NCBI GenBank assembly: GCA_902591415.1
Contig: CACJAU010000005.1
Coordinates: 1 to 36,395, forward strand
Direction: 5' to 3'
From: an uncultured Pelagibacteraceae bacterium
Lineage (GTDB): Bacteria; Pseudomonadota; Alphaproteobacteria; Pelagibacterales; Pelagibacteraceae
DNA length: 36,395 bases
Position numbers and translations under genes: made by a program. Shown here piece by piece: positions 1 to 9,260 of the stretch (positions are counted from its first letter, which is position 1; the number at the start of each line of letters is the position of its first letter). The notes under the pieces are model-generated. The model ran no database searches and was not told where the DNA came from. It saw nothing but the letters and a program-made list of their open reading frames with translations.

Positions 1-2278
1 CATCTACATTTTTTACTGGGATAATTTCAATAGAGTCTAAAACAGTTTTTGGAACTTCAACTAAATCTTTCTTATTTTCAAGGGGAATTAAAACTTTTTT
101 AATTCCAGCTCTGTGTGCAGCTAATAATTTTTCTTTTAAACCTCCGATAGGCAAAACCAAACCTCTCAAAGTTATTTCTCCAGTCATAGCAACGTTTTTA
201 TCTACAGGTGTTTCAGTGATTGCTGAGATTATTGATGTTACCATACCTATACCAGCAGAAGGTCCATCTTTTGGCGTGGCTCCCTCAGGTACATGTATGT
301 GAAAATCTTTTTTATCAAAAATTGGGGGTATTATTCCATAATCTAAACTTTTTGACCTGATGTAGGACTTTGCAGCTTTTACAGACTCTTGCATTACGTC
401 ACCTAATTTTCCAGTTATTTGCATTTTGCCTTTACCTGGCATAATAGCTGACTCGATTTTTAATATTTCTCCTCCAACTTCTGTCCAGGCTAAACCTGTT
501 ACAACGCCAACTCTATTTTCTTCCTCTATTTCTCCGTAATTAAATTTTTGAACCCCTAGAAGTTCTTTTAAATCTTTTTCATTTATAGGATTATTAACTG
601 ACTCGTTATTGTCAATCTTTTTTACTAATTTTCTTGCAATTTTTGAAATTTCTCTCTCAAGATTTCTTACACCTGACTCTCTGGTATAATGTCTAATAAT
701 TTTTCTATTAATTTCTTCATCAATTTTCCATTCCTCTTTTTTCAATCCATTATTCTTACTTTGATTAGGTATTAAAAATTTTTGAGATATATTCACTTTC
801 TCATCTTCAGTATATCCTGACAATCTTATAACTTCCATCCTATCTAATAACGGCGGTAAAATATTCAATGTGTTTGCAGTTGTCACAAACATCACATCTG
901 AGAGATCATAATCAACTTCTAAGTAATGATCGTTAAATTCCTTATTTTGTTCAGGGTCCAATGCCTCTAATAATGCTGAGGATGGATCACCTCTATAATC
1001 ATTTCCTACTTTATCTATTTCATCTAATAAAAAAAGAGGATTTTTTGTGCCGGCTTTCTTCATCATTTGTATAATCTTCCCAGGAAGAGAACCAATGTAA
1101 GTTCTTCTATGCCCTCTAATTTCAGCTTCATCTCTAATCCCGCCTAAAGAAATTCTTATGAATTTTCTGTTTGTTGCCTTAGCAATTGACTTTCCTAGCG
1201 AAGTTTTACCAACTCCTGGGGGCCCAACCAAACATAAAATCGGTCCTTTCATTTTTTGAATTCTTTTTTGGACTGCTAAAAACTCAATAATTCTCTCTTT
1301 CACTTTCTCTAATCCATAGTGATCTTCATCAAGAATTTTTTGAGCATTTTTCAAGTCTGTGTTAATTTTTGATTTATTTGTCCAAGGAAGTTCTGTCATC
1401 CAGTCTAAGTAATTTCTTACAACTGTAGCTTCTGCAGACATAGGACTCATGGATTTTAATTTTTTTAATTCCGATAAACATTTTTCCTTGGCTAATTTAG
1501 GCATTTTAGCATCGGTTATTGCTTTAGATAGAGATGACAGCTCGTCCTTGCCTTCATCAATTTCTCCAAGTTCTTTTTGAATAGCTTTTAATTGTTCATT
1601 TAGGTAATATTCTCGTTGAGTTTTTTCCATCTGGTTTTTTACTCTTCCACGTATTTTTTTCTCAACTGAAAGCACGCTTGTTTCTTTTTCAATAATTTGA
1701 TGAATTCTTTCTAAACGTTTTTTTAGATCAAGAGTTTCGAGTAATTCCTGTTTTTCAAATATCTGAATATTTAAATTAGAGGAAATGTTATTTGCAATTT
1801 GAGATGGATCTTTTAAATTTTTTAGATTACTTTGACTATCGTTTAAGTCTTTCTTGCTTAATACTTGCAATCTGTCAAATCTCTTAACTAATCCTAAAGC
1901 AAGTGGTTCAAGATCATCTGTAACATTTTGATCATCAGCAATTTCTACTTCACAAGTTAAATAGCTATCATTATTTTCGTTGTGTTTTAAAATTTTAATT
2001 CTTTTTTCACCCTCTACTAAAACTTTAACTGTACCGTCTGGGAGTTTTAGGAGCTGTAAAACTTTACTTAAACATCCATATTGATAAAGATCTTTATTAT
2101 TTGGATCATCAACCTCTGAATTTTTTTGAGTTACCAATACTATTGATTTATCTGATTTCATGACTTCTTGAAGAGCTTTGATAGATTTTTCTCTTCCAAC
2201 AAATAGAGGAACCACCATAGATGGAAATATTACGATATCTCTTAGTGGTAATAGTGGTTTTACATATGAAGCTTTCAT
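1..2278 (-). CDS. lon: ATP-dependent Lon protease, C-terminus cut by window edge
   Basis: Cytoplasmic AAA+ serine protease that degrades misfolded and regulatory proteins. The reading frame is open from an ATG at 2278 to the left edge, giving 759 visible codons; E. coli Lon has 784, so a few dozen C-terminal residues are probably outside. Visible in order: the N-terminal LON domain (starting MKASYVKPLLPLRDI), a coiled helical region, the Walker A motif GPPGVGKT at about residues 352-359, Walker B (LFLLDEIDK), and the protease domain with catalytic Ser674 in PKDGPSAG and catalytic Lys717 in GGLKEKLLAA. The 43-residue Ser-Lys spacing equals that of E. coli (679/722). It is last in the order tig-clpP-clpX-lon, 50 bp after clpX, and appears to have its own heat-shock-like promoter. 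Confidence 0.97.
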   Translation of the reverse strand, partial: MKASYVKPLLPLRDIVIFPSMVVPLFVGREKSIKALQEVMKSDKSIVLVTQKNSEVDDPNNKDLYQYGCLSKVLQLLKLPDGTVKVLVEGEKRIKILKHNENNDSYLTCEVEIADDQNVTDDLEPLALGLVKRFDRLQVLSKKDLNDSQSNLKNLKDPSQIANNISSNLNIQIFEKQELLETLDLKKRLERIHQIIEKETSVLSVEKKIRGRVKNQMEKTQREYYLNEQLKAIQKELGEIDEGKDELSSLSKAITDAKMPKLAKEKCLSELKKLKSMSPMSAEATVVRNYLDWMTELPWTNKSKINTDLKNAQKILDEDHYGLEKVKERIIEFLAVQKRIQKMKGPILCLVGPPGVGKTSLGKSIAKATNRKFIRISLGGIRDEAEIRGHRRTYIGSLPGKIIQMMKKAGTKNPLFLLDEIDKVGNDYRGDPSSALLEALDPEQNKEFNDHYLEVDYDLSDVMFVTTANTLNILPPLLDRMEVIRLSGYTEDEKVNISQKFLIPNQSKNNGLKKEEWKIDEEINRKIIRHYTRESGVRNLEREISKIARKLVKKIDNNESVNNPINEKDLKELLGVQKFNYGEIEEENRVGVVTGLAWTEVGGEILKIESAIMPGKGKMQITGKLGDVMQESVKAAKSYIRSKSLDYGIIPPIFDKKDFHIHVPEGATPKDGPSAGIGMVTSIISAITETPVDKNVAMTGEITLRGLVLPIGGLKEKLLAAHRAGIKKVLIPLENKKDLVEVPKTVLDSIEIIPVKNVD

Positions 2279-2284
2279 AAGAGT

Positions 2285-2315
2285 ATTATATGGCTATAAA
2301 TATACTAATTTCAAG
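2285..2315 (-). promoter_or_regulatory. Heat-shock (sigma-32-like) promoter of lon, overlapping a TATAAT box
   Basis: On the minus strand, CTTGAAA (2315-2309) is followed after 15 nt by CCATATA (2293-2287). This fits the classical E. coli sigma-32 consensus CTTGAAA / CCCCATnT. The same DNA also reads TTGAAA, 18 nt, TATAAT (2290-2285), a near-consensus sigma-70 promoter. The start codon of lon is at 2278, so transcription would begin at or a few bases before the ATG. The elements are seen directly; the sigma factor assignment is inference from the gene identity and consensus. Confidence 0.6.
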
Positions 2316-2328
2316 AAACAAATTTGTA

Positions 2329-3582
2329 TTAGGCTACTGATGTTGATGAATTATTGCCGTATGTGACAATGGGATCTGATGTTCCTTTAACCGCAGCATT
2401 ATCTACTGTTACTTTTATCACATTTTCCATATCTGGTAACTCAAACATTGTTTTAAGTAATATGTTCTCAAGGATTGATCTTAATCCTCTTGCTCCTGTT
2501 TTTTTTGAAATAGCTTTTTTTGCTATTTCTAATATTGCATCATCCTTAAATTCTAATTCTACTTCCTCGAATTCAAACAATCTTTGATATTGTTTAATAA
2601 GAGAGTTTTTAGGTTCCTTTAAAATTTTTACTAAAGATTTTTCATCTAAATCATCTAAAGTTGCAATAATAGGCATTCTTCCAATGAATTCTGGGATTAG
2701 TCCATATTTAATAAGATCTTCTGGCTCAAGCATTTTCATTGTTTCAGATAATGGTTGCTCTTTATAATCTTTTACCTTAGCTCCAAAACCAATTGAGCTT
2801 CCTTTTCCTCTGCTATCTATTAATTTGTCTAAACCTGCAAACGCACCACCACATATAAATAAAATATTTGTTGTGTCGACTTGTAAAAACTCTTGCTGAG
2901 GATGTTTTCTTCCTCCTTGAGGAGGAACACTTGCTACCGTACCCTCCATTATTTTTAATAATGCCTGCTGTACACCTTCACCAGAAACATCTCTTGTAAT
3001 AGAAGGGTTTTCAGATTTTCTGCTTATCTTGTCTACTTCATCAATATAAACTATTCCTCTCTGCGCTTTCTCAACATTGTAATCAGCTGCTTGTAATAAT
3101 TTGAGAATGATATTTTCAACATCTTCACCCACATAACCTGCTTCTGTTAAAGTAGTAGCGTCTGCCATTGTAAAAGGTACATCTAAAATTCTAGCTAAGG
3201 TTTGAGCTAGTAATGTTTTACCGCATCCTGTCGGTCCAACTAGAAGAATATTAGATTTTGATAATTCAATATCTTTGTTATTTTTAGTTTCATGATTCAA
3301 TCTTTTATAATGATTATGAACTGCAACAGATAAAATTTCTTTAGCAAATTTTTGACCTATCACGTACTCGTCTAATACATTGCAAATTTCTTTTGGAGAG
3401 GGAACTCCATCTTGATGTTTTACTAAAGAGCTTTTATTCTCCTCTTTGATAATATCCATACAAAGCTCAACACATTCATCGCAAATAAAAACTGTGGGAC
3501 CTGCAATAAGTTTTCTCACTTCGTGCTGGCTTTTTCCGCAAAACGAACAATATAGGATGTTTTTATTATTTTTTTCTGACAT
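2329..3582 (-). CDS. clpX: ClpX, ATP-dependent unfoldase subunit of ClpXP
   Basis: AAA+ unfoldase that recognises tagged or regulatory substrates, unfolds them and threads them into ClpP. At 417 aa it is close to the family length (E. coli 424). The N-terminal zinc-binding domain has Cys12, Cys15, Cys34 and Cys37. Walker A is GPTGCGKT (116-123), the pore loop is GYVGED (149-154), Walker B is VYIDEVD (178-184), and the IGF tripeptide that docks onto ClpP is present at 264-266. All elements needed for a working ClpXP pair are intact. The gene lies 79 bp downstream of clpP and 50 bp upstream of lon on the same strand. The spacer 3583-3661 shows no recognisable gene or strong terminator; it could hold a secondary promoter, but I cannot define one convincingly. 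Confidence 0.98.
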   Translation of the reverse strand: MSEKNNKNILYCSFCGKSQHEVRKLIAGPTVFICDECVELCMDIIKEENKSSLVKHQDGVPSPKEICNVLDEYVIGQKFAKEILSVAVHNHYKRLNHETKNNKDIELSKSNILLVGPTGCGKTLLAQTLARILDVPFTMADATTLTEAGYVGEDVENIILKLLQAADYNVEKAQRGIVYIDEVDKISRKSENPSITRDVSGEGVQQALLKIMEGTVASVPPQGGRKHPQQEFLQVDTTNILFICGGAFAGLDKLIDSRGKGSSIGFGAKVKDYKEQPLSETMKMLEPEDLIKYGLIPEFIGRMPIIATLDDLDEKSLVKILKEPKNSLIKQYQRLFEFEEVELEFKDDAILEIAKKAISKKTGARGLRSILENILLKTMFELPDMENVIKVTVDNAAVKGTSDPIVTYGNNSSTSVA

Positions 3583-3661
3583 ATCGAATCAATAAGATTA
3601 ATATAAAACTCTAATAAATGCTTAGCAAGTTGAAGTTGTAAAATAAGCTATATCTTGTGTG

Positions 3662-4288
3662 TTATTTTCTTTTCTCCACAACAGAGTCTATTAAACCAAA
3701 TTTTTTTGCCTCATCAGCTGTCATAAAATTATCCCTTTCTAAAGCATCTGATATTTCATCAACTGATTTTCCTGTGTGTTTTGAATAAATTTTATTTAAT
3801 CTTTCTTTTAAAGATAAAATTTCTTTGGCATGAATTTGAATATCGGTTGCTTGACCTTGAAATCCTGCTGAAGGTTGATGAACCATAATTCTAGAATTTG
3901 GCAAAGAGTATCTTTTTCCTTTTTCCCCTGCAGCCAAAAGAAAAGATCCCATGGATGAGGCCTGACCAATACAGAGGGTTGAGACTGGAGAATTAATATA
4001 TTGCATTGTATCATAAATTCCTAAACCAGCTGTTACTAGCCCCCCTGGACTATTAATATAAAAATTTATTTCTTTTTTTGGATTTTCTGATTCTAAGAAA
4101 AGCAGTTGTGCAGTAACTAGAGATGCTACAGCATCATTAACTGGTCCTACTAAAAAAACTATTCTCTCTTTTAATAACCTGGAAAAAATATCATATGCTC
4201 TTTCCCCTTTGCTTGTTTGCTCAACAACCATGGGAATAAGACTATTCATTTTCTCTTCAAATTCACGACTCATAATTGGTTTATACAA
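3662..4288 (-). CDS. clpP: ClpP, proteolytic subunit of Clp protease
   Basis: Serine peptidase forming the tetradecameric chamber that works with ClpX, and with ClpA if present. It is 208 aa, against 207 in E. coli. The catalytic triad is visible as Ser112 (GQASSMGS), His137 ([10 protein letters not shown]) and Asp186 (LERDNF), each one residue beyond the E. coli position. The oxyanion-side GG of NSPGG and the IGQ strand are conserved. The start [13 protein letters not shown] gives a short leader like other ClpP propeptides; Met6 is an alternative start. Trigger factor ends 7 bp upstream, which suggests one transcript linking nascent-chain folding with degradation. Confidence 0.98.
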   Translation of the reverse strand: MYKPIMSREFEEKMNSLIPMVVEQTSKGERAYDIFSRLLKERIVFLVGPVNDAVASLVTAQLLFLESENPKKEINFYINSPGGLVTAGLGIYDTMQYINSPVSTLCIGQASSMGSFLLAAGEKGKRYSLPNSRIMVHQPSAGFQGQATDIQIHAKEILSLKERLNKIYSKHTGKSVDEISDALERDNFMTADEAKKFGLIDSVVEKRK

Positions 4289-4295
4289 CTATTGG

Positions 4296-5666
4296 TTACT
4301 TTTTACTAATTTTTTTTAATTTGGACTTATTTTTTGCAGGAAGTGTGGTTTTAGATTTCTCAGTACCTATATTTGGTTTGTTAAATTCAGCTATAATTTT
4401 TTCTGCATCTTTTGAACTAATCTCTTTAGAAGTTAGATTTATTTTTGATTTAATTAATTCAATAATTTTTTCCTCATATAAAGATCCTTTTAAACTTTGA
4501 GAGGCACTAGGGTTTTTTTGATAATAATCTAGAACCATTTTTTCCTGGCCAGGCATACCTTTAATTTGTTTTTGTATTTCATTTCTAACTTCATCATCTG
4601 ATACTTTTAGATTATTTTTTTCTCCATATTCATTTAGCAATAATCCAAGTTTAATTCTAGATTTTGCTAATTTTTCATTGTTAAATTTATGTTTTTCTTT
4701 AACTTCTGGTTTAAGATTTTGAGTAATAATTGAAATTTCTTGATCGATTAAGTTTTGAGGTAAGTCTACATGATGGTTTTTTTCAATTTGATCTAATATT
4801 TCTTTTTTAGTAACAGCGTTCAATGCTTGAGAATATTGACCTGAGATTTGTTTTTCAATTAAAGATTTTAAATCTTTAATGTCTTTTGCCCCCATTAATT
4901 TTGCAAAATCATCATCAATTTTACTAGCTTTGGGTTTTTTAACATTTAAAATTTTACATTCAAATTTAGTTTTTTTGTTAGCAAGTTCTTTCTTGGGATG
5001 ATTTGCTGGAAGTGTAGCGTTTAATATTTTTTTATCATTTTTTTTCACACCAATTAATTGTTCATCAAAACCTTTTAAAAAAAGATCTTTTCCTAACTCA
5101 AGCTGCACACCTTTTCCTTCACTTCCTTCAAATTTATTACCATCAGCTGTAGCTGAGTAATCAAATATAACTTGATCTCCATTTATTGCTTTTTCATTTT
5201 CATTTTTATCTTCAAATTGCTTATTTTGATTTACTATTTCTTTTAATTTTTCATCAATTATTTTATCTTCAATTTTTACTTTAAAACTTGTAGCTTTAAA
5301 TTTTTCGAAACTTTTTAAAGTTACGCTCGGCAAACAATCTATCTGGAGTTCATAATTCAAATCTTTTCCTTCCCCAAACTGTTTTAAATCAATTTTTGGT
5401 TGACCTGCTACTTTTAATTTTTTTTCATCTATAGCTTTTGTAGTAGTTTCTCTTAAAATCTTGTCTACAACCTCTCCATAAATGGATTTTCCAAATTGAC
5501 TTTTAATTACTTCTGGAGGAACTTTTCCTGGCCTAAAACCTTTTAAAGCTACTTCTTTTTGAAGTTCTTTTAGTCTCTCGTCCATTTTTGTCTGAATGTT
5601 TTTTTTATCAACAATTACAGACAAAATTGTTCTTAGTCCTTTTTTTGATTTAACTTCTACTTTCAT
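4296..5666 (-). CDS. tig: Trigger factor, ribosome-associated chaperone
   Basis: Ribosome-bound chaperone and peptidyl-prolyl isomerase that shields nascent chains. At 456 aa it is slightly longer than the E. coli protein (432). The ribosome-docking signature GFRPGKVP is at residues 43-50. A central FKBP-like domain follows (for example the GDQVIFDYSA strand), then the long helical C-terminal arms. The last 25 or so residues are a Lys-rich tail unlikely to belong to the core fold. The start codon is only 7 nt after the 3' end of the tRNA-Leu gene and there is no Shine-Dalgarno sequence in that gap, so the initiation region borders the tRNA. It is the first protein gene of the tig-clpP-clpX-lon block. 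Confidence 0.97.
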   Translation of the reverse strand: MKVEVKSKKGLRTILSVIVDKKNIQTKMDERLKELQKEVALKGFRPGKVPPEVIKSQFGKSIYGEVVDKILRETTTKAIDEKKLKVAGQPKIDLKQFGEGKDLNYELQIDCLPSVTLKSFEKFKATSFKVKIEDKIIDEKLKEIVNQNKQFEDKNENEKAINGDQVIFDYSATADGNKFEGSEGKGVQLELGKDLFLKGFDEQLIGVKKNDKKILNATLPANHPKKELANKKTKFECKILNVKKPKASKIDDDFAKLMGAKDIKDLKSLIEKQISGQYSQALNAVTKKEILDQIEKNHHVDLPQNLIDQEISIITQNLKPEVKEKHKFNNEKLAKSRIKLGLLLNEYGEKNNLKVSDDEVRNEIQKQIKGMPGQEKMVLDYYQKNPSASQSLKGSLYEEKIIELIKSKINLTSKEISSKDAEKIIAEFNKPNIGTEKSKTTLPAKNKSKLKKISKK

Positions 5667-5673
5667 AATATTT

Positions 5674-5758
5674 TGGTGGGCAAGAAGAGACTCGAACTCT
5701 TAAGCCTTGCGGCACTGGTTTCTAAGACCAGCGCGTATACCAATTCCGCCACTTGCCC
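5674..5758 (-). tRNA. tRNA-Leu (anticodon UAG), CCA encoded
   Basis: Read on the minus strand, the acceptor arm GGGCAAG pairs with CTTGCCC, followed by discriminator A and an encoded CCA (5676-5674). The D-arm has the class II signature GCGGAATTGG...GCG. The anticodon stem CTGGT/ACCAG encloses loop CTTAGAA, with anticodon TAG at 5724-5722. A long variable arm (GCC..GGC) and the T-arm with TTCGA complete a class II tRNA of 85 nt. It decodes CUA and, by wobble, other CUN leucine codons. It lies 29 bp downstream of the glycosyltransferase gene and 7 bp upstream of tig. Confidence 0.97.
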
Positions 5759-5787
5759 CTAACTCAATCGTTGTTTTATATATCAAA

Positions 5788-6849
5788 TTAATTTTTTGTA
5801 AAACGATAAAGTCTAGAATAAATTATTAAGTAAATTAGTAACAAGATAAAGAACCAATACCTGCTTAATTGAGGGTCATACAATAAATACAACCCAGGCA
5901 TTATTAAAATTAAGTAAAAAAGATTAATTATAATTGAATTTAAATAATTGCCTTTACTCTTCCCAAAGCGGCTAGAAATTTTATAAAAACTTAACATATG
6001 TAAGTGTTTATCATCTGGATATATTGGAGATTTTTTTTGTAAAAGTTTTCTTAAAAATGAGAAAAAAACCTCAAAAAAAAGGTAAAATAAAAGTGTGCAA
6101 AAAAAGAATGAAGAAATCTTAGGATTTAAGTTATTAGTAATTATTGTGTTTAAACCGACTAGAGCTCCCATTGTGTACGCTCCACTGTCACCCAAAAAAA
6201 TTTTTGCACTTGGAAAATTAAATAATAAAAATGTCAACAAGATTATAATTTGAGAGATTATTAAAATTGAAAATTCTAAATATCCATTATTAATATTAAT
6301 GTAAACTAATATAATATTTATTAAAATTAAATTAATTGTAAGTAAACCATTAAAGCCATCTATTAAATTAGCACCATTAATAACAAATAGAAAACAAAGA
6401 AGTACAAATATTGAAGAAAATATGTGACTTGACATTAGAGATGTTAAAAATGGAATATCTATATTGAGGATCTTTATGGGTAGTATGTATATGGAGGCAA
6501 AAAGAAGGAGTATCATAATTACTAGTCTTCTCAATGGTTTAATGTTAATTCTCAAATCATCTAAAAAACCAATTGTAAACACTGAGCAACTTATAAAAAT
6601 ATAATTATATAAAACATCTTCATACAATAAGTAATAAATATAGAAAAAAATACCCAGAGAAACGATTGCAGCTATTCCCCCGCTTCGGGTAACAGGTGTG
6701 TCGTGGAAAGCTTGAGGTTTTGAAAAATCCTTATCAAGTAAAGCACCACTTTTTATTTTGTGTGAGTATTTGCTTATAAGCAAAAAAATAAAAAAACTTA
6801 TCAAAGCGAATATTGACAAAAAACTTGCTTCAATCGATTCTGTGCCCAT
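5788..6849 (-). CDS. WecA/MraY-family polyprenyl-phosphate sugar-1-phosphate transferase
   Basis: Integral membrane enzyme that would transfer a sugar-1-phosphate from a UDP-sugar to undecaprenyl phosphate, the first step in building a lipid-linked surface glycan. The 353-aa protein has about ten hydrophobic segments and the family motifs in order: the N-terminal FHDTPVTRSGG signature, a DD pair in FLDDLRIN, the NLIDGFNGL loop, FLGDSGAY, and a cytosolic DDKHLHML loop equivalent to the WecA HLHH region. The HIHH-type loop and the N-terminal signature favour the WecA/TagO group over MraY, and no mur genes are nearby. It starts 8 bp after the EamA-family gene, so the two are probably co-transcribed. 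The exact sugar cannot be read from the sequence. Confidence 0.85.
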   Translation of the reverse strand: MGTESIEASFLSIFALISFFIFLLISKYSHKIKSGALLDKDFSKPQAFHDTPVTRSGGIAAIVSLGIFFYIYYLLYEDVLYNYIFISCSVFTIGFLDDLRINIKPLRRLVIMILLLFASIYILPIKILNIDIPFLTSLMSSHIFSSIFVLLCFLFVINGANLIDGFNGLLTINLILINIILVYININNGYLEFSILIISQIIILLTFLLFNFPSAKIFLGDSGAYTMGALVGLNTIITNNLNPKISSFFFCTLLFYLFFEVFFSFLRKLLQKKSPIYPDDKHLHMLSFYKISSRFGKSKGNYLNSIIINLFYLILIMPGLYLLYDPQLSRYWFFILLLIYLIIYSRLYRFTKN

Positions 6850-6857
6850 TTATTTGT

Positions 6858-7736
6858 TTATCCTTTATTATTTTTTTTAAATATATAAATTCCAATAAGT
6901 ATTACAACTAATGATGCTATCACTTTCCAAGTAATTACTTCATCCATTAGAAAATAACCAAAAATAATTCCAAAAATAGGTATCAAATATGCTACCTGAG
7001 TTTGAAAAACTAAACCATTTACTGTTAATATTCTAAATCTGATTAACCAAGCTAAGCCCGTTGCAATTACACCTAAATATAACAGTGAAAGTGTTGAAGC
7101 AAAAGTTGGAGAAGATTCCCACGGTGTTTCAATTAGTAAGGAAAAAGGCAAAAGAAAAATTACTGACCATAAAGTAGTTGACGTTGTAACATTTTCATTT
7201 TTTTTATTTTTTAATTTTAATGTTAATAAACCTCCAATACAGTAAAACGTTGATCCTAAGATGGTTATAAGAGCGTAAATATAATTTTCACTATTTATGA
7301 TCACTTTATCAAAAAATAAAAATATAATTCCACTAAAACCAATTAAAACACCTAATGATTTAAGATAGGATAATTTTTCATCTTTAGTAAAAAAATGTGC
7401 AAGTATTGAGCCACTTAAAGGTGTTGTGCTCATTAATATAGCCGCAAGATAACTATTTATTTTGGCTGTGCCAATAGCAATTAGAACAAATGGTATCGCA
7501 ATATTGCAAAGACCAATCAAAGCATACCAATTCCAATTTTTACTAAAGGCTTCGATCTTAATACCGCTTATTTTACAAAGAATTAATAATGGTATGCTCG
7601 CAAAAATTACTCTTACTAAAGCAAGTGTAATTGGATCGTAAGAGTATGTAGCTATCTTTATATTGAAGAAAGAAGATCCCCAAATTACAGCTAGTAAAAT
7701 TAATAAAGAAAAATCTAAGGTATTTGCTTCTCTCAT
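6858..7736 (-). CDS. EamA-family (DMT superfamily) inner-membrane transporter
   Basis: A 292-aa protein made of two repeated EamA domains, each with about five transmembrane helices, giving the ten-helix drug/metabolite transporter fold. The first repeat begins at LLILLAVIWGSSFFNIKIA, a typical EamA opening, and the second at about residue 155 (ITILGSTFYCIGGLL). The protein ends in a short Lys/Asn-rich tail. Family members export or import amino acids, nucleotide precursors and other small metabolites; the substrate cannot be inferred here. It is the first gene of a two-gene unit with the WecA-like gene, and is divergent from glnA across a 117-bp shared promoter region. Confidence 0.88.
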   Translation of the reverse strand: MREANTLDFSLLILLAVIWGSSFFNIKIATYSYDPITLALVRVIFASIPLLILCKISGIKIEAFSKNWNWYALIGLCNIAIPFVLIAIGTAKINSYLAAILMSTTPLSGSILAHFFTKDEKLSYLKSLGVLIGFSGIIFLFFDKVIINSENYIYALITILGSTFYCIGGLLTLKLKNKKNENVTTSTTLWSVIFLLPFSLLIETPWESSPTFASTLSLLYLGVIATGLAWLIRFRILTVNGLVFQTQVAYLIPIFGIIFGYFLMDEVITWKVIASLVVILIGIYIFKKNNKG

Positions 7737-7853
7737 AACAAGTTTAAAGTGTGGATATGTGATAAATGCATAGCTGCTATATTTATTTAATTATACTATA
7801 AAAAACATCCTTATATATGTTCGCAACGAATATACATAATTAAAAGGAGCAAA
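7737..7853. promoter_or_regulatory. Divergent promoter region between the EamA gene and glnA, with a 5'-leader hairpin
   Basis: The region contains AT-rich candidate -10 boxes (for example TATACT near 7791). In the glnA leader an inverted repeat at 7816-7834 can form an 8-bp stem (TATGTTCG with CGAATATA, one G-U pair) and a 3-nt CAA loop. It lies just upstream of the strongest Shine-Dalgarno sequence in the window, AAGGAG at 7844-7849, 4 nt before the ATG. Whether the hairpin works as RNA, as a protein operator, or not at all cannot be decided from sequence. I do not see a match to the known glutamine riboswitch classes. Confidence 0.4.
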
Positions 7854-9260
7854 ATGAGTTCTAAAGATGTTTTAAAAACTATAAAAGATAAACAAGTTGA
7901 ATTTGTAGACCTTAGATTTACTGACCCTAAGGGTAAACTACAACATTTAACTATGGACTCAACAATAGTTGATGAAGATTTGCTCAATAATGGAGTTTTC
8001 TTTGATGGCTCTTCTATAGCTGGATGGAAAGCAATAAATGAGTCAGACATGATATTAAAACCTGACTTAGATAGACCAATAATAGATCCATTCAACTCTC
8101 ATACAACCTTAAATATTTTTTGCGATATTTTAGATGCAGTGAAAAAAGATCCTTATGAAAGAGATCCTAGAGGTACAGCAAAAAAAGCTGAGGCTTATCT
8201 AAAAAAATCTGGCATCGGAGATAAGTCTTATTTCGGACCTGAGCCAGAATTTTTTGTTTTTGACGATGTTAGATTTAAAAATGACATGAATGAAACAAGT
8301 TTTAATATCGATAGTTCCGAGGGACCTTACAACACTGGAAAAAAATATGAGAATGGTAATATGGGACACAGACCTGGTATTAAGGGTGGTTATTTCCCAG
8401 TACCACCAGTTGATAGCGCTCAAGATATGAGAGGAGAATATTTAAAAGCTCTTAAAGACATGGGTGTGAAAGTAGAAAAACATCACCATGAAGTTGCTCC
8501 GAGTCAACATGAATTAGGAATGTATTTTGGAACTTTAACTAATCAAGCTGACAACGTGCAGCTGTATAAATATGCAGTTCAAATGGTTACTCACTCATTT
8601 GGCAAAACAGCAACATTTATGCCTAAACCAGTAAAAGGTGATAATGGATCAGGAATGCACTGTCACCAATCTATCTGGAAAGGTAACACTCCAGTTTTTA
8701 TGGGTAAAGAGTACGCAGGGCTTTCCAAAGAAGCTTTGTATTATATTGGTGGAATATTAAAACACGCTAAAGCAATAAACGCATTTTCAAATGCTACAAC
8801 AAATAGCTACAAACGTTTAATCCCCGGCTTTGAAGCTCCTGTGATTTTAGCTTATTCAGCTCGAAATAGATCTGCATCTTGCAGAATACCAGTTATAATG
8901 AGCCCTAAAGCAGCAAGATGTGAAATTAGATTTCCAGATGCTGCAGGAAATCCTTATTTAACATTTGCTTCAATGCTTATGGCTGGAATAGATGGAATTA
9001 AAAATAAAATCGATCCAGGAAAATCTTTTGACGACGACTTATACTCTTTATCTGAAGAAGAAGTTAAAAAACTCCCAACTGTCTGTGGTTCTTTGAGAGA
9101 GGCAATGCAAAATCTCGATAAAGACAGAAAATTTTTGACTGAGGGTGGAGTATTTACTGATGATCAAATTGATGCTTATATTGAATTAAAATTTCAAGAA
9201 ATTTATAAATTTGAACATACACCTCATCCTATTGAATTTGAGATGTATTACAGTAGCTAA
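7854..9260 (+). CDS. glnA: Type I glutamine synthetase
   Basis: Makes glutamine from glutamate, ammonium and ATP, the main route for nitrogen assimilation; a cytoplasmic dodecamer. At 468 aa it aligns end to end with the type I-beta family. Visible motifs: the latch strand FDGSSIAGW, EPEFFVFD (metal-binding Glu), HHHEVAPSQHE, the ATP/ammonium region KPVKGDNGSGMHCHQS, and the C-terminal FTDDQIDAYIELK and HPIEFEMYYSS. Tyr397 in DLYSLSEEE corresponds to the adenylylation tyrosine of E. coli (NLYDLPPEE), so covalent control by a GlnE-type enzyme is possible. The gene has a strong ribosome binding site, fitting high expression. Its stop codon overlaps the stop of convergent sufA. Confidence 0.98.
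   Translation: MSSKDVLKTIKDKQVEFVDLRFTDPKGKLQHLTMDSTIVDEDLLNNGVFFDGSSIAGWKAINESDMILKPDLDRPIIDPFNSHTTLNIFCDILDAVKKDPYERDPRGTAKKAEAYLKKSGIGDKSYFGPEPEFFVFDDVRFKNDMNETSFNIDSSEGPYNTGKKYENGNMGHRPGIKGGYFPVPPVDSAQDMRGEYLKALKDMGVKVEKHHHEVAPSQHELGMYFGTLTNQADNVQLYKYAVQMVTHSFGKTATFMPKPVKGDNGSGMHCHQSIWKGNTPVFMGKEYAGLSKEALYYIGGILKHAKAINAFSNATTNSYKRLIPGFEAPVILAYSARNRSASCRIPVIMSPKAARCEIRFPDAAGNPYLTFASMLMAGIDGIKNKIDPGKSFDDDLYSLSEEEVKKLPTVCGSLREAMQNLDKDRKFLTEGGVFTDDQIDAYIELKFQEIYKFEHTPHPIEFEMYYSS

Noticed and set aside
3583-3661. Possible heat-shock promoter for clpX
   Set aside because: A CTTG occurs but the matching -10 is poorly spaced, so the evidence is much weaker than for lon.
8199-8423. Open frames antisense to glnA and to other genes (for example 4276-4500, 28256-28624)
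   Set aside because: They lie inside strongly identified genes on the other strand and show no family motifs; they are by-products of codon use.
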